NCBI RefSeq assembly: GCF_035222485.1
Contig: NC_085923.1
Location: 1,116,001-1,180,000 of the forward strand
Direction: 5' to 3'
Source of the DNA: Podospora pseudoanserina
Taxonomy: Eukaryota > Ascomycota > Sordariomycetes > Sordariales > Podosporaceae
Length of the DNA: 64,000 bases
Positions 47,033 through 58,152 of the stretch are shown piece by piece. Numbering within the stretch: position 1 is the first letter of the stretch; every line of letters begins with the position of its first letter. The position numbers were made by a program, and so were the translations under genes. The notes under the pieces were generated by a model. The model searched no databases, was not told where the DNA came from, and saw only the letters and a program-made list of their open reading frames with translations.

Positions 47033-47528
47033 CGCTGCTTCTGGAGGCGTGTCCCTCCCGCAATGGTGGTGTTGCTAATTCGTGTAGAATGAAGTTCACG
47101 GAAGAAGACCGATTGAGAATATAGGTGCAAGGCAACCGGGTTGTACGCCTGGCGTGTGGATCCGCGAAAGTCAAAAAAGCAGCAAGGCAGGTGAGCTTGT
47201 TGTCGTTTTTGGTGATGTACTTTCTGGGCCTGGAGTTTGGACGTTTCGCAGTTGGAACTTGGATGGCGCGTTTTGCCCTTTGACAGCCAAACCCCTGAAG
47301 GTATAGTGACTTGAAATGGCGGGCGCAAGCCGTTAAATGGGGCGTGCGTTTGAAGTACTGGTACTTGCGAGGCGGCACAGCTCCAGCCCAATCAGATCTT
47401 AATCAATCCCTGGTAGCATTTTCGAAATCTCAAAACCTCGCTCTCAAGACACCACCCGTCCCTCACATATTCACTTCTTCGCTCAGCCGCCTCGAGACCG
47501 AAACCTAGAGAGCCCCTGGCAGTAGTAT
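47033..47528. promoter_or_regulatory. Bidirectional promoter region of IEC3 and MYG1
   Basis: Inferred only from the head-to-head arrangement of two genes whose start codons are 496 bp apart. ORFs in this stretch on the minus strand continue out of IEC3's upstream sequence without domains. No specific factor site is claimed. Confidence 0.5.
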
Positions 47529-48611
47529 ATGCTTCGCAACTTCATTCTAAAAATGACCGAGAACGCAGCGAAACGCCTCAAGACGGACAGTGGAGTGGTT
47601 GCCATTGGCACTCACAACGGTCACTTCCACGCTGATGAGGCCCTCGCAGTTTACATGCTGCGCAAGCACATCCCAACCTACGCCAACGCCAAGCTGGTCC
47701 GCACCCGTGATCCCAAGCTTCTCGACGAGTGTGACATCGTCGTCGACGTCGGCGGCGAGTATGAGCCCGCCCGCCACCGCTACGACCACCATCAGCGCAG
47801 TTTTTCCACCACCTTCCCCGAGCGGGCCACCAAGCTGAGCAGTGCTGGTTTGGTCTACATGCACTTTGGCAAGCAGATCATCGCCCGCCGTCTCAGTCAG
47901 CCCGAGGAGAGCGAGCAAGTTGGGCTCGTGTGGAATAAGATCTATCAGAGCTTTGTTGAGGCCCTTGATGCCCACGACAACGGCATCAGCGCCTATGATG
48001 CTGCTGGTCTTGCTGCCGCTGGTTTGGAAAAGAAGTTTTCGGACGGTGGTTTCACTCTCGGCGCCATGGTTGGCAGACTGAACCCCAACTGGAACGACCC
48101 AATCCCCGAAGACCCCGTCGCCGCCCAAGCAGCTGAGGACCAGCGCTTCGAGCTTGCCAGCCAGCGCATTGGCGAGGAGTTTGACCGCGGCCTGGACTAC
48201 TTCACCTCGGCCTGGTTGCCTGCTAGAGAGGTCGTTGCAGAGGCTTTCGCGGTGCGAAACGAGTTCGACGCTGGTGGCCGCATCATGGTCCTCAAGAAGC
48301 AGTCTGCCCCCTGGAAAGATCATCTTTACACCCTCGAGGAGCAGAACCCCGAGGCCGGCAAGGTTCTTTACGTTTTGTACCCCGAGAAGCCCACCCCCGA
48401 CGCCAAGTGGAGGATCCAGTGTGTACCCGAGACCAAGGACTCATTCCAGAGCCGGAAGCCATTGCCTGAGGCCTGGAGGGGCTTCCGCGATGAGGAGCTT
48501 GACGGCATCTCGGGTGTGCCAGGCTCTGTCTTTGTGCATGCCGCTGGCTTCATCGGCGGCAACAAGACCTTTGACGGTGCTCTTGCCATGGTCCAGAAAG
48601 CTCTTCTATGA
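47529..48611 (+). CDS. MYG1: MYG1-family 3'-5' exonuclease
   Basis: Single exon of 360 aa. The N-terminal region carries IGTHNGHFHADEALAVYML, DECDIVVDVGGEYEPARHRY and DHHQRSFS, the DHH-like metal-binding His/Asp set of MYG1 (GAMM1) proteins. C-terminal markers include WRIQCVPETKDSFQSRK and FVHAAGFIGGNKT. Human MYG1 is reported to be an RNA exonuclease acting in nucleus and mitochondria, and the fungal homologue is inferred to be alike. Two in-frame ATGs at 47529 and 47553 differ by the peptide MLRNFILK, which could bias targeting. Length and domain are normal for the family. Confidence 0.94.
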   Translation: MLRNFILKMTENAAKRLKTDSGVVAIGTHNGHFHADEALAVYMLRKHIPTYANAKLVRTRDPKLLDECDIVVDVGGEYEPARHRYDHHQRSFSTTFPERATKLSSAGLVYMHFGKQIIARRLSQPEESEQVGLVWNKIYQSFVEALDAHDNGISAYDAAGLAAAGLEKKFSDGGFTLGAMVGRLNPNWNDPIPEDPVAAQAAEDQRFELASQRIGEEFDRGLDYFTSAWLPAREVVAEAFAVRNEFDAGGRIMVLKKQSAPWKDHLYTLEEQNPEAGKVLYVLYPEKPTPDAKWRIQCVPETKDSFQSRKPLPEAWRGFRDEELDGISGVPGSVFVHAAGFIGGNKTFDGALAMVQKALL

Positions 48612-49742
<1,131 letters not shown>

Positions 49743-50313
49743 TTATCGTCTAGTCGGAAGCCCGTCCTGAGCGGTGGGTGTAACAGTCGGCTCGGCACCA
49801 GCCTGACCGTTCTCTGCACCGGCACCAGAGACCGGGACACCCTTCTCGAGCTCCTCGGCACTGGTCTCCCGGTTAAGAAAGCTGCTCTCTTTGACGGGGC
49901 TGCCGGCCTGCATGCTGACATTGTGATGCTGATGGTGATGGTGGGGATGGAGGATGCTCCCAATGCCGTTGGGTCCGCTGACGGGGCTCGACAGATGGGG
50001 GATGTTCTCGGGAACGGGGTGCTGGCTGCCAACGGAGCCCGTGTCGACGCTGTCACCCTTTCCGGCCTTGCTCATCGCGTAGTCGCCGCTGTCAAAGTAC
50101 TTGCGCTCCTTGAGATGCTTGGCGAAGTGGTCCGACTTGCTGGGGAGCTTGCCGTAGAGCCGGAAGAGGCGCTGCTCCTCAGGGGAGAGGGACTGGGTGG
50201 CGGAAGAAAGAGTGTCAGTTGGATTCTGAATTCATCCCTATCCAGGGACAGGAAAGGCCATGGGAGACTGAACACACCTTGACATCGATCTTCTTCGCCT
50301 GGTGGGGATTCAT
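49743..50313 (-). CDS. IGO1: Endosulfine/ARPP19-family protein (Igo1-like)
   Basis: Two exons: 50313-50278 and 50192-49743. The 85-nt intron gives 161 aa. Exon 1 encodes MNPHQAKKIDVK; exon 2 opens with SLSPEEQRLFRLYGKLPSKS and carries the invariant FDSGDYAMSKAG core at about residues 40-52. In this family the Ser of FDSGDY is phosphorylated by Greatwall/Rim15 kinase, after which the protein inhibits PP2A-B55; in yeast this controls quiescence entry and mRNA protection. The remaining 100 residues are Gly/Pro/His-rich and disordered, with a His cluster (HPHHHHQHHN). Splicing is needed to supply the start codon. Confidence 0.93.
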
Positions 50314-51680
50314 GATTGCGGCCTGGCTTTCTTTGGCGAATAGACGGTTTGGTGGTGGCTGCTCAACAAAACTGAATCGCTAAAACGAATCAAAGGTTCC
50401 TCGCTCGATATGTGAGTGTGTCGGGATGTGATGGTCGCGATGGTGGAAAAGAGAGTAGACGCTTTCCCCTAGATAAATTTGCTGAAATGGCGGGTCAAGG
50501 TTTTGATTCTTGTCTGGTATTCTTGCGTCAAGAGAGGGGCACGATCGAGCTTCTGGACAGGACGGGAGGTGGGATGTCACTTCGTTCCGCTTGGGTAGAA
50601 GCGGCCCGGGCGGGGAGATTGGCGCGCCAGGCTGCTTAACCACTGGTCACCTGCTAACAATTGAAACTGCAGTGCTGTAGGTACTTATGCTCACAACTGG
50701 GTGGCTGGTTGCTGGGAACCTCAAAGAAAACGGGGCATTTAGTAAAAAGAGGAAGTAAAGTAAAAAGCTATTTGTTTTGGAGGTGGAATGATAAAAATTA
50801 ATCAACTCTGAACAGGAACATTGCCTTGGAAACGTTCTGATTATAATGGCCCTCTTATGATGTTTTCCAACTCACAGGTTCATTGACCCAAACCCAAACC
50901 CGGGGCATCCGCCACCCACCTTGATATACCTCGCTTTAGGTAATCCTACACTGGACCTGCCTACCTGATACCATCTGATCACTTCCAATAACCTGTCGGG
51001 CTTCACAATTGTTTTGCAACACCGCCGACTTTATGCAACACTGTTGAGGAAACTGGGCATTCCTTGCACCTCTCTGTCGTCTGTTATGGAGATACTTCCA
51101 ACCTCAGAATCAACCACGGGACGTCAGCCAGTGGGAAAAGCACGAGTCACATGCTGCCCTCCGCTCCCTGAGCCATCCAACCCAATGAACAGGCTACCGT
51201 CTAATAAAGACTTGCGTCAAAACATCCCGATTAACTTGATCCATTATCACGCAAAACATGTAATCCCAAAATGCAACAAAATCTAATCTCTATGTTTGTC
51301 ATGCAGTGTGATCTCTGTAAATAAATTCTACCATGTTTCCCTGGCTCTAGTTCTTGGCAACATATCTGGTCTGGATACAAGGCTCGCCAGGGAGCGCCAG
51401 TGCGATGAGCCTTGTCATTCTATGCATTGTCGATTCTGTCAATCAGGCTATAGTGATCAAACAGACGGTGAACTTGACGTACTTCAGGTGTACAAAGCCA
51501 TCCATGCCCTTGGGCGAGTAGCTAGAGCCGTGGACGAGAGCAAACTTATTCCTTGTAGTAACACGCTACACGCTTAGCCACGAATTCCCAGGAAAGACTA
51601 ATAACCAGAGAAACTACATTGCATTCACCCATTCATGGAAAGATAATCCAACCAGCCACTCTACTCGGCTGGGAAAGCTG
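50314..51680. other. Intergenic region between two minus-strand genes
   Basis: Upstream region of the endosulfine gene and 3' flank of the ureidoglycolate lyase gene. No recognisable gene; ORFs of fewer than 95 codons without domains. Confidence 0.5.
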
Positions 51681-52517
51681 TCACAGCCTCGCCAGCCTCG
51701 AACCCATAGGCCCCAAGTCTTGAGGCTTGGAGGCCGGGGTCAACTCAACAACAACCCCTTGTTTTCCTTCCCCTTCAGCCTTGAAGTAGATCTCTTGACA
51801 GTCCTCTTCCCCGACTCCATTCGCAAACTGCACCACCAGAAAATCAAGGGCTGTGCCAGGCTTCCCAACAGCCACCATGGGCGCGTGCCAAGTCCCCGCA
51901 CCGTATGTCACAGCTTGCTTGCCTGTGGCAACGAAGGCACGCAGTCCGCTGAGATCGGGAAGTCCCCTGCCAGGGAGGGAGCGGGGATAAGAGGCTCCTG
52001 CTTGGTCTGTAGTCGTGAGATTCGCTGGAACTGGCAAATCTGCGTCTGCATCAGCGGGTGGGAGGGTAGGCGCCACGATAACAAGATAGTGCTGATTTTC
52101 AGGTGCCGAGAGAGGGATAAAAGTCTGGGTTGTGAAAGGATGGCGCTCCAACACACGCACAGGGAATGCGGTAGCTGGTGGTGGTGGCTGTGACGGTGAC
52201 GCGGACGAGGTTGGGATACTGATCCGTGAAGCACAGATGAAGATGTTCATTACCGAGAACCCTGGGACGGCACTGGGAGCCTGGGGGTAGAGGTTGATTT
52301 GGCGAGAGACATGTTGATATTTAATGGCTGAGCCTTGGTTGGCGGAGATTCCATCAAAGGGGAGTGATGGTACTGATGTGGCAGAGAATGGGTGCAAGTC
52401 TGGTCGAGGGTTGTTGATCACATCCCCGAACGGAGCGAAAGCTTCCCGGGTGAGGGGTACCGCTTCGAACACCAGTTTTGGAACAGTAAGCGTGATGTTC
52501 TTGGTTGGAGAAGGCAT
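51681..52517 (-). CDS. DAL3: Ureidoglycolate lyase
   Basis: Single exon, 278 aa, starting at ATG 52517. Conserved elements are the N-terminal LTREAFAPFGDVI, the central VRVLERHPFTTQTFIPL with its catalytic-region His, and YGAGTWHAPMVAVGK with another ligand-binding His. This pattern belongs to the ureidoglycolate lyase (AllA/Dal3) cupin-like family. The enzyme splits ureidoglycolate into glyoxylate and urea, the last step of allantoin breakdown. A Ser/Pro-rich insertion (SSASPSQPPPPAT) and an Ala/Asp-rich loop are fungal extras. No other allantoin gene is adjacent, so it is not in a purine-catabolism cluster here. Confidence 0.94.
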   Translation of the reverse strand: MPSPTKNITLTVPKLVFEAVPLTREAFAPFGDVINNPRPDLHPFSATSVPSLPFDGISANQGSAIKYQHVSRQINLYPQAPSAVPGFSVMNIFICASRISIPTSSASPSQPPPPATAFPVRVLERHPFTTQTFIPLSAPENQHYLVIVAPTLPPADADADLPVPANLTTTDQAGASYPRSLPGRGLPDLSGLRAFVATGKQAVTYGAGTWHAPMVAVGKPGTALDFLVVQFANGVGEEDCQEIYFKAEGEGKQGVVVELTPASKPQDLGPMGSRLARL

Positions 52518-54018
52518 ATTGAAAGAGTGAGGCGCCAGTTACCCAATTTCGGTGATGAATCGGAGGCGGCAACGGTATGTTGACGACGGTCTCGGTGTTA
52601 CGGTCGGTTTATTGTGGCTCCCTGGAAGTAACAGAAGATGGTGGGGTCTGCGGCCCCCTCCGAGAGGCATATGGCGACAGAATCGAAGCATTTTCTTCGT
52701 GCACCAATACCATCACACTAGCATAATCATCTCAACCAAGAAAACCACTTTCCAAGCAGCTCGGTAATTAAATTCCTTATCATTTACCATGATGCGTTGC
52801 CAATGTCACGTCTCTGATTGAAGCGGCAATGCGTGCCACACTCTACCAAAATAACAACTCGAGCCCGGGTTCCAAAAGACAAACATCGGCTGTCACTCTC
52901 TCCGCACAATACATTTGCGGTTCACGTTATGGGGTAAAGAGACATGGGCTCTAGGTAGGCGGGTTAACAATCTCTACCTGTTTTAGACGTGCTAACAATG
53001 TTGCTTAAGACTCATGCCGTTGTTTGTTCAGAGTAGCCAGCTCCTAAGGACCCCATACATCCATGGCAATCATTGAGCAAGTGTCCTCACATACTCGACA
53101 GACATGGGCATCTATACAGCTGATTCAACCAGTTCTGTAGTCTCAAAGCACATCCGAACACCCGGGAGGGGTTTCCTATTTTTAGCCCTCGCCAATGATT
53201 ATACACGGAACGGCAATCTCACGATTTTGCGGCTACCAATCCCTCCCGGTCCTCAACATCGAGCCTCGGGGTTGGGTGGACAAGGATTCCTGCGAGGACG
53301 TCCACCAGAGGCATCATCCATCGTGCTAGCCTCACCACGGAGAGCTTTTCCGTTTGGACAATCCACACCAGAAACCCAAAGCAAGAACTGGCCGACAGCG
53401 GTACCTGCCTCCTATATCTTGAGTTGGACACCACAAGTGATCTCCAGGCCCTTGCGGCCGGTAACAGACGAGCTCGGTTAGATTGTCCATATCATCATCA
53501 CTCATAATGAATATTACATGACAGGAGACAAAACAAGGTCTTCTGCCAGGCGCCGCTCCGCCATGTTGCCGGACTTCACACCCAACACTCCCTAGGATAT
53601 CCGGGTATGTTAAGCCCCACGCAGCGGACATATAATTGTCAGCTGGGATAGGACGGCTGCTCGCAAATAAGAGGCTATCTGCTAAGCGGGCATGTATTGC
53701 AGTCACTAGGGCTGTCTTCTAACAGGCTGAATGCAAGTCAATATGATGATCCTGCGATGCAATATGGTTCTATCTCTCACTGTTCCAAACACCCAAGTAT
53801 CTGGTCCCTTAGACACAGCGGCCCTTTCCAGTATCCCTGTCGGAATGTCACCGAATTAGTTAAACGATAGGATTCGATGGCAACGAAGTTTAAGTGGTCC
53901 CAAAGTCCCGGATCAGGGCAAACGTTGATATAAGTTAACACAGCCCGAGTCCCCTTGCGTCCGCCAGGATTGTCAGCTCTCACGGCTACCGTAATCCAGC
54001 TCTGTTGTTCAAATTAAG
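52518..54018. other. Divergent intergenic region
   Basis: Between the minus-strand ureidoglycolate lyase gene and the plus-strand Thr-rich gene. No ORF with recognisable content; the longest (53104-53481 plus, 125 codons) lacks domains. Confidence 0.5.
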
Positions 54019-55534
54019 ATGGGGCAAAGCAGTTTGAAGTGTCTCTGGGCACTGTTCATGTTTCTGGCTATCGGCTTCGGTTCCGCGTGTACGAGCTACG
54101 GTGTTGACTATTCCAACGGAGGCGCATATTACATTGACGGCTCATCGAACCAATATTTCAGTTTCGTCACTTTATTTCAAGGTAGGCGGCTGCTTGGGAT
54201 GAGCATGACGACCTGTAAAAGCAGACGTGCTGATGTTGCCCGGCAGGATGTGATCAAGAGTCGATCAGCCCGGTCCTCATCGGGCCAGACAACAACCAAT
54301 ACGCGTGTTCAGCCATCAGGACCGAGCAAGCCGGTGTACAAGTCACATCGACCTGGTAAGAAAGAACGCTGTCCAGAAAAAGAATTGCGAGTTGACTCTG
54401 TGCTAGTGGCATTCCTTTCTCGGCCATGAAGTCAGGGAACTGGAAGATTATTCTATCCGGAACCCAAGTTTCTTCACAACGCACCTTCTCGGTAACAGTC
54501 GGCACGCCTGAAACTACCTGGGTCACGGTAAGAAGGATGTGTCCAACCACATGAAGGCCATCACTTAACAAGACATCTGCAGGCGACACCAACCGTTGTT
54601 GTCGGCATTACTACTACAGCAAGAGCCTCGACTGTTTTGACTACCATTGTGCAGACTCAGACTTTGATCATCGTACCTCAAACCGTTACTGCAGCATGTG
54701 GTGGACCTACCCTGACAGTCACAAGCTATCCACAAGCACTGACGGCCACAGTCAGATCGACGGTCACCCGGACAGCAACTGATGGGCAGATAACAAGTTA
54801 CTGGACTACCATAGTCACAACAACAGCAAAGTGCAATTATCCTACCAGTACGCTATATTCCTGATCTGGCAGTTGTAAGAATGCTGAAGCGGCCATCGTG
54901 GTGTGGCGAGAGGGACAAGAGAAGGCTCCAGCGAAGACACTCTGGTTCTAATGTCACTGTGTTAGGAAAACGAGATGTAGCTGCGACTCCCGCCGCACAG
55001 GTCGCCGCAATCACATCGACATACACACAAACCACATATACAGTCACCAGGACAACTACGACAACTGTTGCTGGAAGGGTGACTACCGAAACTGGTAAGT
55101 TCATCGGCTGTCCTAAAACGGCTTCTTTCCTTCGTAATGAATGTATGCTAACCCGAAGTAAAACAGTCCTTCGAACTACGACAGCCACAGTGTAAGCACC
55201 CTTCCGTAGCAACGGCACTCTCCTCGCTCTTCTCTTCTGGCAGCTAACACTGGTCTTCTCTCCAGCACCCCTCCGCCATCAACGGCATGCATAGGAAACG
55301 CACCTGGTTCCACTGTGACTGTTATCAGGACACAGAGCGCCGTAACCGAAACGAACGTTGTCTATTTAACGAGCCATCTGTCTGGCACTGTCTGGGTTGG
55401 GTATGTGGCTGCGTTACTCCATTTTACTGATAGGTGCTAACAGTATTCTCTTTAGCCAAACGCAATACACTACAATTTCCAACCCTGTCAGCGCTACAGC
55501 TTGTTGGAGAGCTGGTGGGTGGTATGGAAAATAG
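54019..55534 (+). pseudogene. Thr-rich secreted protein gene, possibly broken
   Basis: The first exons read well: 54019-54181, 54247-54355, 54407-54527 and 54583 onward, with introns beginning GTAGGC, GTAAGA and GTAAGA. They encode a signal peptide (MGQSSLKCLWALFMFLAIGF), a Cys-containing domain with SACTSYGVDYSNGGAYYIDG, and then a Thr/Val-rich stretch (TVVVGITTTARASTVLTTIV). The 3' part also splices cleanly (exons ending 55094, then 55167-55191, 55266-55400 and 55456-55534) and encodes TYTQTTYTVTRTTTTTVAG and TPPPSTACIGNAPGS. Between them, an in-frame TGA at about 54862-54864 is followed by more coding-like sequence (SGSCKNAEAAIVVW), and I found no good intron joining the frames. It resembles fungal cell-wall or adhesin-like proteins. 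It may be a pseudogene, two genes, or an intron I missed. Confidence 0.55.
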
Positions 55535-55855
55535 TAGCCTACGACATCCACATGAGCACTTTAGATTCTCGGAGAGAGATCTGCAATTGCCTGACAATTG
55601 TTTGCGGGCATGTTGAAGGATTGTGAATAACATTATCCTGGCACTTTCTGATACGCCGCAAAGGTTGGAGCATTCGATATACCTGATCATCGTACAACAC
55701 TGGCCATCAGATTTTTGACGATAAATGTGCCCAAGTACTCATGCACAACACTCTTCCAGTTCTATTGTGGGGAGAAGCGTTTAGTGTTAAGGGTATAAGT
55801 AAAGACTCTTAAACCAGGCCCGTGAATAACCATGTCTGTGATCGTGAAGTTGACT
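55535..55855. other. Convergent intergenic spacer
   Basis: About 320 bp between the convergent Thr-rich gene and MFS gene. Nothing recognisable. Confidence 0.5.
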
Positions 55856-58152
55856 TCAAACATCGTCATCTTCATCGCCTTCAAGCCATATCTCATGCCC
55901 ATTACCCTCGTGTACGAAGAGACTTGCCACAATCCCACCTATCGCAATTGCGCTGAGGCACCAGAATACAGCACCAACAACGCCCCGTGCCAGACCCTGC
56001 CCATACAAAAACCCTCCTAAGAAGGGGCCCACTGTCCTTGAAAGACTCGAGACGCTCTGCCCAATGCCATGCACTGTCCCCAGTACGCTTGGATGCGGCG
56101 TACAATTATTTACCAGAATCGTCTGAGCAGGCAGTGCAAATGTCCGGCCAATGACATGGAAACAAAGCACGCCCGCGATGGCAAGCCACACAACAAAACC
56201 ATCCTTGGGTGCCGGCGGCGGAGAGAAAGAGGGGACCAAGCTCAGATAAGGTGCGATGAAGTAAGTAAAGGGGAAAAAGAGCAGAAATAACCGCCAGCTC
56301 CGGACGGTGCCGAGCCGGGCCGAAAGCCAGGGATAGATGCCAAGCTGGAGAGCAATACCAAGAACACCCAGGGTAGCCATGGCCATGCCGACTTCACGAG
56401 GATGTAGACCGAGACCTCCAGTGAATATAAACAGAAGATGCCGTTGGAAGGCGTCGGGTGATTCTGGGCCTTTGGCTGGATCGTAGACTGGGGTTGAGAG
56501 AAATACGAACCAGAGTGAGTTGAACGTGCCCACGTGAAGGGACAGAAGACAGCTAGCTGTGAACGTGGAGACTACGTTTGGCGTGAAGATGCGGCGGAAA
56601 GGGAGTCGTTGTGTGTAGCGTCGTCTGGCATATTTTGGCTTGCAAGGGGCTACATCTGAAATGGAGGACTGCTGGGAGTCTGTGCCATGGGTAAGAGGGT
56701 GGGTTTCGATATCGATGGCGGTAGGGTCTTCACTGGAAAGGCGTGCGTACCCCCCCTTGGATCTCTTGCGAGATACCCACAGTTTTATGCTCTGTCCAAT
56801 TTCCAAGCCTCTATCACGTTGGTCGGCACAAAGGTCAAGTGTCTGTGGAGAATTAGTATTGGTGAAAGGATAATACGATGAGCTGGGTCACAGCACTCAC
56901 TTCTTCGAGAAATAGCCACACAAGAAGCATAGCACAGAAGAGAAAGATTGCCGAGAGGATGTTCGGAGCAGCATACGGGAACTCATGGAAGAACCATACG
57001 TCTCCGAATAGGGATGGGTAGCTACTTGCTGGATCGGAAAGGATACCACCAAGTACTGCAGCCAGAATGTGTTAGCGAGCACCCAGAAAGTCCTGCTTGA
57101 TACGTACTCGGTCCAATGATAGTCCCAATGTTGAAGGTCATTGGAAGTAGAAGAAATGCTCGCGACTGATATCTATTATACCGGTTAGAGCTCGCCCACC
57201 GTGCCACTTGACTGTAAGCATACTTTTTCTCCTGTACCGTTTCACTGATCCTGCAAGATAAAATGGATATTAGCGAGATGCTTGGGTTGTTAGCAGAGGC
57301 ATTATCCTACATGGTTCTCAACACTCCCACGTTCCCATTGGTGATCCCGCCGAGAGACCTGAAAAAGAGGGCTTGCCAAAAGGTGGTCGAAAAGCCAAAT
57401 CCAAGGCACGAGATCACTAGACATAAATATGATGAGCCAAACTGCAACAAGGTGATGGGTTCTCGGGTCAGTCTTACTTGTCCCAGCAAGGCCAATGAGC
57501 AAGACGGTTTTGCGACCAAACCGGCGGGAATCAGCAACTCGACCCCACATCATTGATGTCACGAACTGAGCGGCAGTGAAGCTAGCGCTACATGATGCCA
57601 CCGGACAAAGTCAGTCTCGTGCCACTTGCTGCCTAGTGGTGGTGGTTTACACATGAGGACTGGAATAGCACGAACTGCAGGATGCCTGCCTGGCTTGAAA
57701 TGACAGAATCTGGCAGGCCTGTGTCAAACCATTTCAGTTGGTAAAACATATATGACTACAGCTTTATTAGCCAGGATCCAACGATCGCTGTGATGCCGTA
57801 GAAGCCCTACCTGTAATGATGTCTGCACAAGTGGTTCACTCAACCTGGCAAGGGTGATAACGGTGAGTTGGTCTTTGCGCGGAAGGTCTGTCCAGGCGAC
57901 CGTCTTTGCACCAGAAGGAGTCTGAGAGATGATGGCGTTGAGTCCCGAAGGTGTCACACCGGGCATGATTCCAGCGATTGATACAGTGCTGTTGGTGCCG
58001 TGACTTGAAGCAGAAGACTCGGCTTGTAACTCCGAGTCGGAGAGCAACCTGCAGTTTATGGATCCGTCATCTTGATTGTCGCCAGTAGGGTAGCTTGCTG
58101 GGGCCGTGGCCGTGGTCTCAACAGCCCCTCCATGACCGGAATTGCTACTCAT
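55856..58152 (-). CDS. Major facilitator superfamily transporter
   Basis: Eight exons: 58152-57811, 57755-57676, 57587-57478, 57416-57311, 57250-57224 (27 nt), 57172-57108, 57055-56901 and 56842-55856, total 1,872 nt and 623 aa. The N-terminus is a 90-residue Ser/Thr-rich cytoplasmic segment. The MFS signature loop between helices 2 and 3 reads MMWGRVADSRRFGRKTVLLI, and helix 5 has FNIGTIIGP followed by LGGILSDPASSYP. The second half has six helices, ending FVHEGNGHEIWLEGDEDDD. The GGILSDPA and VADSRRFGRK pattern fits the fungal YCR023C/ZIF1-like branch of drug:H+ antiporter-type transporters. The substrate is unknown. All junctions are in phase, with introns of 51-88 nt. Confidence 0.88.
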
